Source: Thermodesulfovibrionia bacterium | GTDB taxonomy: Bacteria > Nitrospirota > Thermodesulfovibrionia > UBA6902 | Direction: 5' to 3' | Assembly: GCA_030646035.1 (NCBI GenBank) | Contig: JAUSMY010000009.1 | Location: 1-37,573, forward strand | DNA: 37,573 nt | Part shown: positions 14,917-24,875 of the stretch, in pieces | Numbering within the stretch: the stretch's first letter is position 1 | How the letters are laid out: each line of letters begins with the position of its first letter | Translations under genes and position numbers: made by a program | The notes under the pieces: generated by a model | Told to the model about the DNA's origin: nothing | Database searches by the model: none | What the model saw: only the letters and a program-made list of their open reading frames with translations

Positions 14917-15375
14917 ATGCTTAAAGTAAAAGATTTCATGACCAGAGATGTCATAACGATAAATCCCGATGCAACTGTTGAAGCGCTTGCGAGGCTCCTG
15001 ATAGAGCATAAGTTCAGCGGCGTGCCGGTTGTGGATGAAAACAAGAACCTTGTTGGGATAGTCACTGAGAATGACCTCATCAGCAAGAACAAGAGGCTTC
15101 ACATCCCGACCATCATCAGGCTGTTTGACGCGTACATCATGCTCGGCTCCGGCAAGATGGAGGATGAGATAAAGAAGATGGCAGCTACAACCGTTGATGA
15201 GATATGTGTAAAAGATGTCGTATCCGTAACCGAGGAGACGACTCTGGAAGAGGCTGCCACTATAATGTCTGAGAAGAGTATCCATCTCCTGCCTGTGCTG
15301 AGAGGCAAGGCTGTTGTGGGTATCGTCGGCAAGGCGAACCTTGTTGGTGCGATGACAGGTGATAGTTCAAAGTAA
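14917..15375 (+). CDS. Two-CBS-domain protein
   Basis: 152 aa consisting almost wholly of a CBS pair (Bateman module): CBS1 about residues 3-58 (VKDFMTRDVITINPDATVEALARLL) and CBS2 about 91-148 (VKDVVSVTEETTLEEAATIMSEKSIHLLPVL). No enzymatic domain is attached. Stand-alone CBS pairs bind adenine nucleotides such as AMP, ATP or SAM and regulate partner proteins. A TTGGAGG site precedes the ATG. Its 3' end overlaps the GTG start of tsaE by 17 bp. The partner is not apparent from context. Confidence 0.9.
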   Translation: MLKVKDFMTRDVITINPDATVEALARLLIEHKFSGVPVVDENKNLVGIVTENDLISKNKRLHIPTIIRLFDAYIMLGSGKMEDEIKKMAATTVDEICVKDVVSVTEETTLEEAATIMSEKSIHLLPVLRGKAVVGIVGKANLVGAMTGDSSK

Positions 15376-15778
15376 CAGCGATGCAGAGACAAGAGAGATA
15401 GGCCGCAGAATAGGGGAGAGGCTGAAGCCCGGCGATGTGGTCTGTCTTTACGGCGAGCTCGGCGCAGGCAAGACAACTATGGTGAAGGGCATCGCTTCTG
15501 TCTTCGGCATTATGGAGCGGGATGTTACCAGCCCGAGTTTCACTATTATAATCGAGCATGAAGGCGAAGTTCCGTTTAACCATGTTGACCTTTACAGGCT
15601 CTCTGAGAATGATGTGGCAGATCTCGGCCTGCATGAATATTTCAACAGGAAGAGCATATCTGTTATAGAGTGGGCTGAGAGGGCTGTGAGAGAGATACCT
15701 GATGATGCCATAAAGGTCAGGCTCAGCTACTCAGGCGAAGACAGAAGAGATATATTGATAGAGGGAATTACGATATGA
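15359..15778 (+). CDS. tsaE: tRNA threonylcarbamoyladenosine biosynthesis ATPase TsaE
   Basis: 139 aa. Walker A is GELGAGKTT (about 35-43), followed by TSPSFTII and the NHVDLYRL strand, then VIEWAER, all typical of TsaE. It supplies the ATPase step of the TsaB-TsaD-TsaE complex that adds threonylcarbamoyl to A37 of ANN-decoding tRNAs. TsaB, C and D are not in the window. The GTG at 15359 lies inside the end of the CBS gene and is the only good start in frame; the gene overlaps nadK by 4 nt (ATGA). Confidence 0.95.
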   Translation: MIVQSNSDAETREIGRRIGERLKPGDVVCLYGELGAGKTTMVKGIASVFGIMERDVTSPSFTIIIEHEGEVPFNHVDLYRLSENDVADLGLHEYFNRKSISVIEWAERAVREIPDDAIKVRLSYSGEDRRDILIEGITI

Positions 15779-16620
15779 AGAATGTTGGGATAATCGCAAA
15801 GAAGGGTGTTCCTGAGGCTATAGACGCTGTGAGGGATGTGCTGCAGTGGCTCAAGGCCGGGAAGTACAAGGTCGCTATTGATCCTGTGACAGCCGCAGCC
15901 CTGAAGATGAAGGGATGCCCCATAGAGAAACTTCCCTCAAGGTCTGACATTATCCTGGTCTTCGGTGGAGACGGCACACTCCTGAGCGCTGCGAGGCTCG
16001 TCGGCAGTAAGGGCGTTCCGATCCTCGGCATAAACCTCGGCAATCTCGGATTTATTACAGAGCTTGGCAGGGATGAGATACTTTTGAATATTGACAAGGT
16101 CTTTTCAGGCAAGTACAAGCTTGAGGAGAGGATACGGATCTCTGCTGATGTTTATCGCAAGGGCAAAAAGATATCTCAATACAGCGCGCTTAATGATGTG
16201 GTCCTGAATAAGAGCGCGCTTGCAAGGATGTTCGAACTGGACATACTCATCAACAAACAGTATGTAACAACATTCAGAGCGGACGGGCTGATCGTATCTA
16301 CGCCTACGGGTTCTACCGCTCATTCACTCTCAGCAGGCGGGCCTGTGCTGTACCCGACGGTTGAATCATTTCTGATGACGCCTATCTGTCCGCATACACT
16401 CACAAGCAGGCCACTTGTGATACCTGATAATTTTGTTCTTGAGGCGATAGTAAAGTCTGGCGATAATGTGTATCTCACTGTTGACGGCCAGGTCGGCCTT
16501 CCTCTAAAGGTCAACGACAGCATCAGGATACGTAAGGCTGATTTCACCACAAAGTTCATTCATCTGCAGGACAGGGATTATTTTTATATACTCAGGTCAA
16601 AGATGAAGTGGGGGGAATAA
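15775..16620 (+). CDS. nadK: NAD kinase
   Basis: 281 aa. The phosphate-donor signature GGDGTLLSAARL (about 65-76), GINLGNLGFITEL (about 88-100), the NDVVL region and TPTGSTAHSLSAGGP are all present. It phosphorylates NAD+ to NADP+ using ATP or polyphosphate and is usually essential. It overlaps tsaE by 4 nt. Together with the NAD(P)HX repair enzyme upstream and nadC downstream, this locus is rich in pyridine-nucleotide genes. Confidence 0.97.
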   Translation: MKNVGIIAKKGVPEAIDAVRDVLQWLKAGKYKVAIDPVTAAALKMKGCPIEKLPSRSDIILVFGGDGTLLSAARLVGSKGVPILGINLGNLGFITELGRDEILLNIDKVFSGKYKLEERIRISADVYRKGKKISQYSALNDVVLNKSALARMFELDILINKQYVTTFRADGLIVSTPTGSTAHSLSAGGPVLYPTVESFLMTPICPHTLTSRPLVIPDNFVLEAIVKSGDNVYLTVDGQVGLPLKVNDSIRIRKADFTTKFIHLQDRDYFYILRSKMKWGE

Positions 16621-16644
16621 AAAAGAGTTAAGAGTTAAAAACCT

Positions 16645-17379
16645 ATGACAACTAAGAATGAAATTATCAGAGAGATGAAGAATGCGATGGAGTTCTATAA
16701 AGAGCTCGGGTTCGAGTATCTTCCTGTTAAGAGTATAGACCTCTCCATGCGTCGCAATGTTATCGCTGAAAAAAAGGCTGAATATCGTTCTGCTCCTGCT
16801 GCTGCATCTTCAAACAAAGAAGAGATGTTGAAGCTGCTGAGAGAGGAGATTGGGGATTGCAGGCGCTGCAAGCTTTGTGAAGGCAGGACGAATATCGTAT
16901 TCGGTGAAGGCAGCGCGGATGCGAGGCTTATGTTCATAGGCGAGGGGCCGGGTAAGGATGAGGATATGCAGGCAAGGCCTTTTGTTGGTGAGGCAGGGCA
17001 GATACTTAACAACCTTATAACTAAAAGAGGATGGAAGCGCGAAGAGGTTTACATCGCAAATATCGTGAAATGCAGGCCTCCCGGCAACAGGGCGCCGGAA
17101 GATGATGAGATTGCGGCATGTATGCCTTTTGTGCAAAAGCAGATAGAGATAATAAAACCAAAAGTGATAATGAGCCTCGGGAATGTGGCTACGCAGTCGC
17201 TTCTCAGGATCAAGATCCCGATAAGCAAAGCAAGAGGGAATTTCTACTCTTATGAAGATATCCCTGTCATGCCGACATTTCATCCTGCGTATTTCTTGAG
17301 AAATCCAAAAGAGAAACACCTTACCTGGGATGATTCGGCAAAGGTGCTTGAAAAACTGAAAAGCGAAGAGGAGGGTTAA
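16645..17379 (+). CDS. udg: Family 4 uracil-DNA glycosylase (iron-sulfur type)
   Basis: 244 aa. Motif 1 is FIGEGPGKDEDMQARPFVG (Glu at position 100, in GEGPG), and motif 3 is PTFHPAYFLRNP. Four Cys match the [4Fe-4S] set C-x2-C...C-x15-C: Cys72, Cys75, Cys143 (IVKCRPPGNR) and Cys159. A further Cys78 is present. The enzyme removes uracil formed by cytosine deamination. An ~60-residue N-terminal extension ahead of the domain is common in bacterial members. It lies 24 bp after nadK; the stop is directly followed by the HIT gene's ATG. Confidence 0.95.
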   Translation: MTTKNEIIREMKNAMEFYKELGFEYLPVKSIDLSMRRNVIAEKKAEYRSAPAAASSNKEEMLKLLREEIGDCRRCKLCEGRTNIVFGEGSADARLMFIGEGPGKDEDMQARPFVGEAGQILNNLITKRGWKREEVYIANIVKCRPPGNRAPEDDEIAACMPFVQKQIEIIKPKVIMSLGNVATQSLLRIKIPISKARGNFYSYEDIPVMPTFHPAYFLRNPKEKHLTWDDSAKVLEKLKSEEEG

Positions 17380-17868
17380 ATGAAAAGACTCTGGGCGCCG
17401 TGGAGAATGGAATATATACTGGATGATCACAAACTTGATACCTGCCTCTTTTGTCACATATCACAGGCAAAGAAGATAAACGATAAGAAGAATCTGATCT
17501 TATACAGAAGCGAGTACTGTTTTGTCATGCTTAATAAATATCCCTACAACAGCGGACACCTTATGGTCGTTCCATACTTTCATACACCTTCTTTTGACGG
17601 GCTTTCAGATGAGGCGCTCTTTGATTTCATAAAGACGATCGACAGGTCTGTGAATGTCCTTAAGAAGGCGCTCAATCCCGACGGCTTTAACCTCGGCCTT
17701 AACTTCGGCAAGGTCGCCGGAGCAGGCATGGGCTCGCACATGCACAAGCATATCATCCCCCGGTGGACAGGCGACACAGACACCATGCCGCTCATATCAG
17801 AAACAAGGGTCATGCCCGAGCACCTGATGGCGACCTATGCAAAGCTGAGCAAGGCATTTAAGAAGTAG
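17380..17868 (+). CDS. HIT family hydrolase/AP4A phosphorylase-like protein
   Basis: 162 aa. Starts MKRLWAPWRMEYI, characteristic of a bacterial-archaeal HIT subfamily. CLFCHI (Cys24-x-x-Cys27 region) resembles a zinc site, and the histidine triad is GSHMHKHIIPRW. These proteins hydrolyse or phosphorolyse nucleoside-phosphate bonds such as Ap4A or AMP conjugates. Its ATG directly abuts the TAA of the uracil-DNA glycosylase gene. The exact substrate is unclear. Confidence 0.92.
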   Translation: MKRLWAPWRMEYILDDHKLDTCLFCHISQAKKINDKKNLILYRSEYCFVMLNKYPYNSGHLMVVPYFHTPSFDGLSDEALFDFIKTIDRSVNVLKKALNPDGFNLGLNFGKVAGAGMGSHMHKHIIPRWTGDTDTMPLISETRVMPEHLMATYAKLSKAFKK

Positions 17869-17885
17869 TTCTTTGTATTGTGCCG

Positions 17886-18557
17886 ATGCAGATCGAAATC
17901 TCTGAGATCATAAGATCACGAAGAAAGACCATTGCGGTCGAGGTGCGTGGGGATGCTTCTATCATAGTACGCTCGCCCGGCTGGGTATCTGAAAAGGTCA
18001 TCAAGAATTTTGTAGAGGCAAAGAGCGCATGGATAATTAAAAAACAGAAAGAGGCCGGAGAAAAGATATCTAAATCGCCTAAGCGTAATTTTGCTGAAGG
18101 TGAAGAGTTCTTTTATCTTGGTGATAAATATAATTTGAGAGTGATAGATGATCAGGATGTGCCTTTGAAGCTTGACGGCTGCTTTATGATGTCGCATCAG
18201 CATCGTGAACGCGCAAGAGAGATTTTTACAGATTGGTACAGGGACGAGGCAGCCCGGATAATTGCAAAGAGGGCGGAGCTGATCTCAGGCATGTCAGGCC
18301 GTGAATATAAAAAGATGAAGATAACATCCGCAAGGAGGCGATGGGGTTCATGCACTACAAAGGGCAATATCAACTTCAGCCTCTTTCTTGTCATGGCTCC
18401 GCTGAGGGTCATAGACTATGTTGTTGCTCATGAGATATCGCACCTGTCCGAGCTTAACCACTCTGCTAAATTCTGGAACAAGGTCGGGTCATTGATGCCT
18501 GATTTCAAGGAGCAGAAGATATGGCTCAGGGAGAATGGGCATCTGCTGGTTATATAG
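17886..18557 (+). CDS. YgjP-like metallopeptidase (M48-like, DUF45) protein
   Basis: About 223 aa. The zinc-binding motif VVAHEISHLSELNHSAKFW gives HExxH with a downstream His. Before it is RRRWGSCTTKGNINFS, the strongly conserved WGSC element of the YgjP/DUF45 family. The role is unknown; members are predicted cytoplasmic metalloproteases and were linked to regulating restriction enzymes. The in-frame GTG at 17880 gives two extra residues. Neither start has a clear Shine-Dalgarno site; I prefer the ATG at 17886. It is the last gene of the tight cluster, before mutS. Confidence 0.88.
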   Translation: MQIEISEIIRSRRKTIAVEVRGDASIIVRSPGWVSEKVIKNFVEAKSAWIIKKQKEAGEKISKSPKRNFAEGEEFFYLGDKYNLRVIDDQDVPLKLDGCFMMSHQHRERAREIFTDWYRDEAARIIAKRAELISGMSGREYKKMKITSARRRWGSCTTKGNINFSLFLVMAPLRVIDYVVAHEISHLSELNHSAKFWNKVGSLMPDFKEQKIWLRENGHLLVI

Positions 18558-18587
18558 CAGGACTTTATATACGAACAATTTGATTAT

Positions 18588-18596
18588 GCTATAATT
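18588..18596 (+). promoter_or_regulatory. Extended -10 promoter candidate for mutS
   Basis: TGCTATAAT is a perfect extended -10 (TGnTATAAT), 24 bp before the mutS start codon. No convincing -35 is seen, as is allowed for extended -10 promoters. Confidence 0.45.
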
Positions 18597-18619
18597 CATC
18601 GTCCCAAAAGGCTTAAATT

Positions 18620-21229
18620 ATGTCTGAACTTACCCCTTTAATGAAACAATATCAGCAGGTCAAGCGCAACCATCCGGATGCGATATTATTCTTCCGTCTG
18701 GGGGATTTCTATGAGATGTTCGGCCAGGATGCGGTTGTTGCCTCAAAGATCCTTCAGATAACCCTCACTTCCAGAAGCGCGGGCAAGGACGCTAAGATGC
18801 CGATGTGCGGGATTCCTCATTTTGCAGCTGACAATTACATCGCAAAACTTATCAATGCGGGCCATAAGGTCGCTATATGCGAGCAGGTCGAGGATGCCAA
18901 AGACGCAAAGGGTATTGTGAATAGAGAGGTTGTAAAGGTAGTCACTCCGGGAACATTCCATGCTGACAATCCTAAGGAGAACAATTACATCCTGTCATTC
19001 TTTCAAAAGGAGAGCATCTTCGGCATCGCAGTCGCTGATATTACAACTGGCGAGTTCTTTCTTTACGAGACCTTTGACAATCTCGAAGATGAGATTAACA
19101 GGTTCCAGCCCAAGGAAGTGCTTTATCCTCTCGGCTTAAAGGACAGCGCAACTGTGGGAACCAGCCTTGATGATTATTTTCTCACGCCTTATGACGACTG
19201 GTATTTTGATTACATCGAGGCATATAGAAAGCTCCTGAAACATTTAAATGTTGCCTCTCTTGAAGGCTACGGGTGCGAGGGTATGATCGTTGCCATTTCT
19301 GCTGCAGGCGCTTTGATGAACTATCTTGAAGAGACACAGAAGGATGCTGTCTCATTCAGTAAATTAAGCGTGCTGAGGCGCGACTCATGCATGCTGCTTG
19401 ATGCCGCTACCCAGAGGAACCTTGAGATCACAAAGAATATGAAGAGCGGTGATATCGAGGGCAGCCTGCTTGGCGTGCTTGACGAGACTCTTACTCCCAT
19501 GGGAGGAAGGCTGCTGAGGACATGGATAGTGAATCCCCTTCTCAGCCCTGATGAAATAAAGACGAGGCAGTCTGCTGTCGGCGCGCTTTTAGAAAGCGGG
19601 GCGAAGCTTTCACGGATACATGATCTCCTTGACAGGACAGCTGACATCGAGAGGATAGCTTCCAAAATAAATAACGAAAGCGCCAATGCGCGTGACCTTA
19701 CGGCGCTGAAGTCTTCTCTGAAGAGTTTCCCAGAGCTGAAGGAAGTTATAAGCAGTATCAGTAATAAGAGGATGTCGGTTCTTTCAGCAAATATTGATGA
19801 ACTCAATGACCTTATGTCACTGATAGATGGAGCCATTAATGAAGACGCGCCCATGAGCATGAGGGACGGCGGGCTTATTAAGCACGGCTATAATGCCGGG
19901 ATAGACGAGCTGCGTGATATAAGCGGAAGCGTCAAGGACTTTATCGTAACACTTCAGAAGAGCGAGAGGGAGAAAACAGGTATCTCATCTCTCAAGGTGG
20001 GCTTTAACAGGATATTCGGCTATTTCATAGAGATCACAAATACAAACCTCCCTCAGGTCCCTGATCATTATATAAGGAAGCAGACGCTGGTTGGCGGCGA
20101 AAGGTTCATAACTCCTGAGCTGAAAGAATATGAGACAAAGATACTCGGAGCTGAAGAGAGGCTCAAGGTTCTGGAGTATGACCTCTTTGTTGAGATAAGG
20201 AATGAGGCTGCAAAAGAGGTAGCCCGGCTTCAGAAGAGCTCTTCAGCCATAGCAGAGCTTGATGTGCTTTACTCTCTGGCGCGCGTTGCCAAAAAATACA
20301 GCTATGAGTGCCCTGTTGTTGATGACGGTGACAGGATAGAGATAACTGACGGCAGGCATCCTGTTATCGAGAGGCTTGCGTCTGATGAGAGGTTTGTTCC
20401 CAATGACGTACTGCTTGATAACGGCGCAAACAATGTCCTGATAATAACCGGCCCCAACATGGCGGGCAAGTCAACATATATGAGGCAGGTGGCGCTCATA
20501 GTGCTTATGGCGCAGATGGGCAGCTATGTGCCTGCAGCTTCTGCGAGGATAGGCGTTGTTGACAGGATATTTACAAGGATAGGCGCATCTGATGTGATTA
20601 CAAAAGGCCAGAGCACATTCATGCTTGAGATGCTTGAGACCGCGAACATACTCAATAACGCGACTGACAAGAGCCTTATCATTTTGGATGAGGTTGGCAG
20701 GGGAACAAGCACATTTGACGGCATAAGCATCGCATGGGCTGTTGTTGAATACATAGCGAACAGGCTTCATTCAAGGACCCTCTTTGCGACGCATTACAAT
20801 GAACTTACGGAACTCTCTATAGTTTTAGACGGAATAAAGAACCTCAATGTTGCAGTAAAAGAGTGGGGCGAAGAGATAATTTTCTTAAGAAAGATAGAAG
20901 AAGGCCCGGCTGACAAGAGCTACGGCATACAGGTAGCGAGGCTTGCGGGCCTTCCTCAAGATGCTATTACGAGGGCGAAAGAGATACTCTCAAACCTTGA
21001 GAAGTCCGAGCTGAACGAACTCGGCGCGCCGAAGCTTGCATATTCATCTGACGCTGAGCGCTCTAAAAAAAGCTCTGTCGGACAGCTTGACCTCTTTACC
21101 ACACAGGCAGACCCTGTGCTAAAGGAGATACTCGGGCTTGATGTTATGAGCATGACCCCGATCGACGCGCTTAATAAGCTGTATGAGATAAAGAGACGGC
21201 TTTCGGATAAGGGCGGAAAGACATCGTGA
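18620..21229 (+). CDS. mutS: DNA mismatch repair protein MutS
   Basis: 869 aa, typical. The N-terminal mismatch-reading FYE motif is present (GDFYEMFG, Phe30 and Glu32). The ATPase domain has Walker A GPNMAGKST (residues 611-619), DEVGRGTST and FATHYNEL. A C-terminal LYEIKRRL tetramerisation-like end is also seen. MutS binds mispairs and small loops and recruits MutL. MutL is not in the window. Expressed from its own likely extended -10 promoter, it is separated from valS by 138 bp. It appears intact, so there is no sign of a mutator phenotype here. Confidence 0.98.
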   Translation: MSELTPLMKQYQQVKRNHPDAILFFRLGDFYEMFGQDAVVASKILQITLTSRSAGKDAKMPMCGIPHFAADNYIAKLINAGHKVAICEQVEDAKDAKGIVNREVVKVVTPGTFHADNPKENNYILSFFQKESIFGIAVADITTGEFFLYETFDNLEDEINRFQPKEVLYPLGLKDSATVGTSLDDYFLTPYDDWYFDYIEAYRKLLKHLNVASLEGYGCEGMIVAISAAGALMNYLEETQKDAVSFSKLSVLRRDSCMLLDAATQRNLEITKNMKSGDIEGSLLGVLDETLTPMGGRLLRTWIVNPLLSPDEIKTRQSAVGALLESGAKLSRIHDLLDRTADIERIASKINNESANARDLTALKSSLKSFPELKEVISSISNKRMSVLSANIDELNDLMSLIDGAINEDAPMSMRDGGLIKHGYNAGIDELRDISGSVKDFIVTLQKSEREKTGISSLKVGFNRIFGYFIEITNTNLPQVPDHYIRKQTLVGGERFITPELKEYETKILGAEERLKVLEYDLFVEIRNEAAKEVARLQKSSSAIAELDVLYSLARVAKKYSYECPVVDDGDRIEITDGRHPVIERLASDERFVPNDVLLDNGANNVLIITGPNMAGKSTYMRQVALIVLMAQMGSYVPAASARIGVVDRIFTRIGASDVITKGQSTFMLEMLETANILNNATDKSLIILDEVGRGTSTFDGISIAWAVVEYIANRLHSRTLFATHYNELTELSIVLDGIKNLNVAVKEWGEEIIFLRKIEEGPADKSYGIQVARLAGLPQDAITRAKEILSNLEKSELNELGAPKLAYSSDAERSKKSSVGQLDLFTTQADPVLKEILGLDVMSMTPIDALNKLYEIKRRLSDKGGKTS

Positions 21230-21367
21230 GGCTTTCAACTCTGCATTGATTTTCGTTTTAACGCTGAATCTCCCCTCCAAAGCCTTATTGATATTTTAAT
21301 GTTATTATATTAAGCTTTTTTTGGTATTCTGCTATAGGTTTTAGAGCCATAATAAAAGGAAATAACC

Positions 21368-24019
21368 ATGATAGATAAAAGATATAATCCTGAAGATGTT
21401 GAGAAGAAGTGGTATAAGGAATGGCTTGAGAAGGGCTACTTCAAGGCTGAGTCGAAGAGTGACAAGCCTTCTTACTGCATAGTCATACCTCCGCCGAATG
21501 TAACAGGCTCTCTCCACATGGGCCATGCGCTTGATATAACGCTTCAGGACATAATGATAAGGTGGAAGCGTATGTCAGGCTTCAACACCCTCTGGCTGCC
21601 GGGCACTGACCACGCGGGCATCGCCACACAGAATGTCGTTGAGAAGGACCTTGTGAAGCACGGCACAAACAGGCATGCGCTTGGCCGCGAGAAGTTCATT
21701 GAGAAGGTCTGGGAGTGGAAGAAGCTTCACGGCGACAGGATAATCAGCCAGCTCAAGAGCATGGGCGCGTCATGCGACTGGAGCAGGGAGAGGTTCACTC
21801 TTGACGCAGGTTTATCAAAAGCGGTCAGAGAGGTCTTTATAAGGCTCTATGAAGAGGGGCTTATCTACAGAGGCGAGTATCTTATCAACTGGTGCCCGAG
21901 ATGCCATACCGCTCTCTCTGACCTTGAGGTCGAGCATGAGGACAGGCAGGGGAAGCTCTATTATATAAAATATAACCTTGCCGGTGAAGAAGGGCATCTC
22001 GTTGTTGCTACTACAAGGCCTGAGACATTTCTCGGCGATACCGCCGTAGCTGTTAATCCTGATGATGCACGGTACATGCATCTTATCGGCAAAAAAATAA
22101 GGCTTCCGCTTATAAACAGAGAGATAATTGTCATAGCGGATGAATTTGTTGATTCATCATTCGGCACCGGCGCTGTAAAGGTGACTCCTGCGCACGACCC
22201 GAATGACTTTGATATGGGACAGAGGCATGGCCTGCAGTTCATTAATATCCTGAACGGCGACGGCACAATGTCTGAAGCAGCAGGTCGTTACAAGGGGCAG
22301 GACAGGTTTGAGTGCAGGAAGAATGTTCTCAAAGACCTTGAAGACGCAGGCCATCTTGAGATGGTCAAGGATCACGACCATGCGATAGGCCACTGCTACA
22401 GGTGCAGGACGGTTGTTGAACCGTTTCTCTCAAAGCAGTGGTTTGTCAAGATCAAGCCTCTTGCGGAAGAAGCGATAAAATCTGTTAAGGAAGGCAGCGT
22501 AAAGATAATCCCTTCCGGCTGGGAGAACAGTTACTTTGACTGGATGGAGAATATAAAGGACTGGTGCATATCAAGGCAGATATGGTGGGGACACCGTATC
22601 CCTGTCTGGTACTGCGGGGCATGCGGTGAGGTCATCGTATCGGCTGAGACCCCAACGCAGTGCAAGTGCGGAAGCATGGAATTAAAGCAGGATGAGGATG
22701 TGCTTGATACATGGTTCTCATCAGCGCTCTGGCCTTTCTCAACACTCGGCTGGCCTGACGATACTGATGACCTTAAGACCTTCTATCCCACAGATGTTCT
22801 GATAACAGGTTTTGACATACTCTTCTTCTGGGTAGCGCGCATGATCATGATGGGCGAGAAGTTCATGGGCAAGGAACCCTTCAGGCACACATATATCCAC
22901 GCGCTTATCAGGGATGAAGAAGGCAAGAAGATGAGCAAGTCTAAAGGCAATGTTGTTGACCCTCTTGAACTGACAGGCGAGTTCGGCACGGATGCGGTTC
23001 GCTTCACGCTTGCCGCTTATGCCGCGCAGGGCAGGGATATAAAGTTCTCAAAGAAGAAGGTCGAAGGGTACAGGCACTTCATTAATAAGATATGGAATGT
23101 TTCAAGATTCATATCTATGAATATTACTGACGACACCGTCATATTGCCTGTTAAAGAACTTAAGAACCTCAGCCTACCGAGCAGGTGGATATTGAGCCGC
23201 GTCTCTGCTGTAAGCGAAGATGTTAATAAATCACTTGAAGAGTACAGGTTCAATGATTCTGCCGGCATACTCTACCAGTTCATGTGGCATGAACTCTGCG
23301 ACTGGTATGTTGAGATGATAAAGCCTGAACTTTACAGTGATGATACTGCGTCGAAGAACTCAGCGGTCAGTGTTCTTGTTCACACCTTTGAGGCAACTCT
23401 CAGGCTTATGCACCCGCTCATGCCTTTTCTCACTGAGGAACTCTGGCAGGACTGTACTGTTAAGGACAAAGCAGAGAGCATCTGCATCAGCAGATACCCG
23501 ACAGCCAGTGACGGCATCCCTGACCCTGAGGCTGAAAGAAAGATGAAGGTGATAATGGATGTTGTCACAGGCATAAGGAATATCAGAGGCGAACTCAACC
23601 TCTCACCCGGCCTTCAGCTGACAGCCATGATAAGAACTATGGAAGGTGCAAAGGCTGTCATAGATGAGAACATAACTTACATAACAAAACTTGCAAAGGC
23701 TGATATCGAGACAGGTGATGATATCGTATCGCCTGAAGGCGCGGCAACTTCAATAAGGCCGTCTATGGAGATATATGTTCCTCTTAAGGGCTTGTTTGAT
23801 ATTGATGCAGAGTTAAGCAGATTGAGCAAGGAGATGTCCAAGGTTCAGGAGACATTTGCCTTTATTGACAAGAAGCTTTCCAATGAGGGATTTGTCAGCA
23901 AAGCGCCTGAGGCAGTTGTTGAGGAGAACAAGGCTAAGCACTCTGAACTAAAGGATAAAATAGATTCCATTAAAGAGAACATCGATAAACTTAAAGAGTG
24001 GAAGAAGTCTGATGGCTAG
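21368..24019 (+). CDS. valS: Valine--tRNA ligase
   Basis: 883 aa, class Ia. HIGH-type motif HMGH at residues 50-53 (GSLHMGHALD), KMSKS in KKMSKSKGNVVDP (near 521-526), the editing-domain segment ATTRPETFLGDTAVAV, and a zinc-ribbon-like CGACGEVI in the connective region. The C-terminal ~65 residues are a coiled coil (LSRLSKEMSKVQETFAFIDK) as in most bacterial ValS. It charges tRNA-Val and edits misactivated Thr. An AAAGGA site is 8 nt from the ATG. Its last 8 bp overlap nadC. Confidence 0.98.
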   Translation: MIDKRYNPEDVEKKWYKEWLEKGYFKAESKSDKPSYCIVIPPPNVTGSLHMGHALDITLQDIMIRWKRMSGFNTLWLPGTDHAGIATQNVVEKDLVKHGTNRHALGREKFIEKVWEWKKLHGDRIISQLKSMGASCDWSRERFTLDAGLSKAVREVFIRLYEEGLIYRGEYLINWCPRCHTALSDLEVEHEDRQGKLYYIKYNLAGEEGHLVVATTRPETFLGDTAVAVNPDDARYMHLIGKKIRLPLINREIIVIADEFVDSSFGTGAVKVTPAHDPNDFDMGQRHGLQFINILNGDGTMSEAAGRYKGQDRFECRKNVLKDLEDAGHLEMVKDHDHAIGHCYRCRTVVEPFLSKQWFVKIKPLAEEAIKSVKEGSVKIIPSGWENSYFDWMENIKDWCISRQIWWGHRIPVWYCGACGEVIVSAETPTQCKCGSMELKQDEDVLDTWFSSALWPFSTLGWPDDTDDLKTFYPTDVLITGFDILFFWVARMIMMGEKFMGKEPFRHTYIHALIRDEEGKKMSKSKGNVVDPLELTGEFGTDAVRFTLAAYAAQGRDIKFSKKKVEGYRHFINKIWNVSRFISMNITDDTVILPVKELKNLSLPSRWILSRVSAVSEDVNKSLEEYRFNDSAGILYQFMWHELCDWYVEMIKPELYSDDTASKNSAVSVLVHTFEATLRLMHPLMPFLTEELWQDCTVKDKAESICISRYPTASDGIPDPEAERKMKVIMDVVTGIRNIRGELNLSPGLQLTAMIRTMEGAKAVIDENITYITKLAKADIETGDDIVSPEGAATSIRPSMEIYVPLKGLFDIDAELSRLSKEMSKVQETFAFIDKKLSNEGFVSKAPEAVVEENKAKHSELKDKIDSIKENIDKLKEWKKSDG

Positions 24020-24875
24020 CAGTATAAAAAAGAGTTCAGCTTATATTGACGCGGCCATCAGGAATGCGCTTAACGAGGATATCGGCTCGGGTGATGTGAC
24101 AACATCTTCTGTTATACCTAAGGGTCATAAAACAAAGGCTGTTTTTGTAGCCAAGCAAGACTGTATTATTTCAGGGCTGCCTTTTGCAAAAAGGACGTTT
24201 GAACTTTTAGATCCTGGTGTGAAGTTCAGCGTGATTAGAAAAGAAGGGAGCAGGCTGAAAAAGGGAACAGCATTTGCCAGTGTAAGCGGAGACACGTCGA
24301 GCATACTCATGGCTGAGCGTGTAGCTCTGAACCTTCTACAGCGTATGTCAGGCATAGCCACACTCACAGGCAAATATGTCAATGCTGTGAAACGGCACAA
24401 GGCAAGAATAGTCGACACCAGAAAGACAGCGCCGGGGCTGAGGTTATTTGATAAGTATGCCGTAAAAACAGGCGGGGGTCATAATCACCGATTCGGCCTC
24501 TTTGATGCTGTTCTTATAAAGGACAATCATATTGATGCAGCCGGGGGAGTGTGCAGGGCGGTTGAACTTGCGAAACGGAATGCCGGTAAGTCACTAATAA
24601 TAGAGGTTGAAACAAGGAATATCACTGAAGTCAGGGCGGCATTATCTGCCGGCGCGGATATCATAATGCTTGATAATATGCCGCTCCATAATATTAAAAA
24701 AGCTGTAGATATTATCCGTTCTATAATGCCGAAAACCATCATTGAAGCATCCGGCGGCATCAATTTAGATAATGTAAATTCAGTGGCGGCAGCCGGTGTG
24801 GACCTCATATCAGTAGGGGCTATTACCCATTCCGCGCAAGCCTCTGACATAAGTATGAAGGTACTGCCTCGTTGA
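24012..24875 (+). CDS. nadC: Nicotinate-nucleotide pyrophosphorylase (quinolinate phosphoribosyltransferase)
   Basis: 287 aa. Typical features are NEDIGSGDVTTSSV near the N-terminus, ERVALNLLQRMSGIAT, VDTRKTAPGLRLFDKYAVKTGGGHNHR, and EVETRN and EASGGI in the barrel. It converts quinolinate and PRPP to nicotinate mononucleotide in de novo NAD synthesis. It overlaps valS by 8 bp and so is probably co-transcribed with it. NadA and NadB are not in the window. Confidence 0.97.
   Translation: MASSIKKSSAYIDAAIRNALNEDIGSGDVTTSSVIPKGHKTKAVFVAKQDCIISGLPFAKRTFELLDPGVKFSVIRKEGSRLKKGTAFASVSGDTSSILMAERVALNLLQRMSGIATLTGKYVNAVKRHKARIVDTRKTAPGLRLFDKYAVKTGGGHNHRFGLFDAVLIKDNHIDAAGGVCRAVELAKRNAGKSLIIEVETRNITEVRAALSAGADIIMLDNMPLHNIKKAVDIIRSIMPKTIIEASGGINLDNVNSVAAAGVDLISVGAITHSAQASDISMKVLPR

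Noticed and set aside
21230-21367. T-box or other riboswitch ahead of valS
   Set aside because: The 138-bp gap is short, shows no T-box sequence or specifier loop that I can recognise, and T-box control is mainly in Firmicutes.
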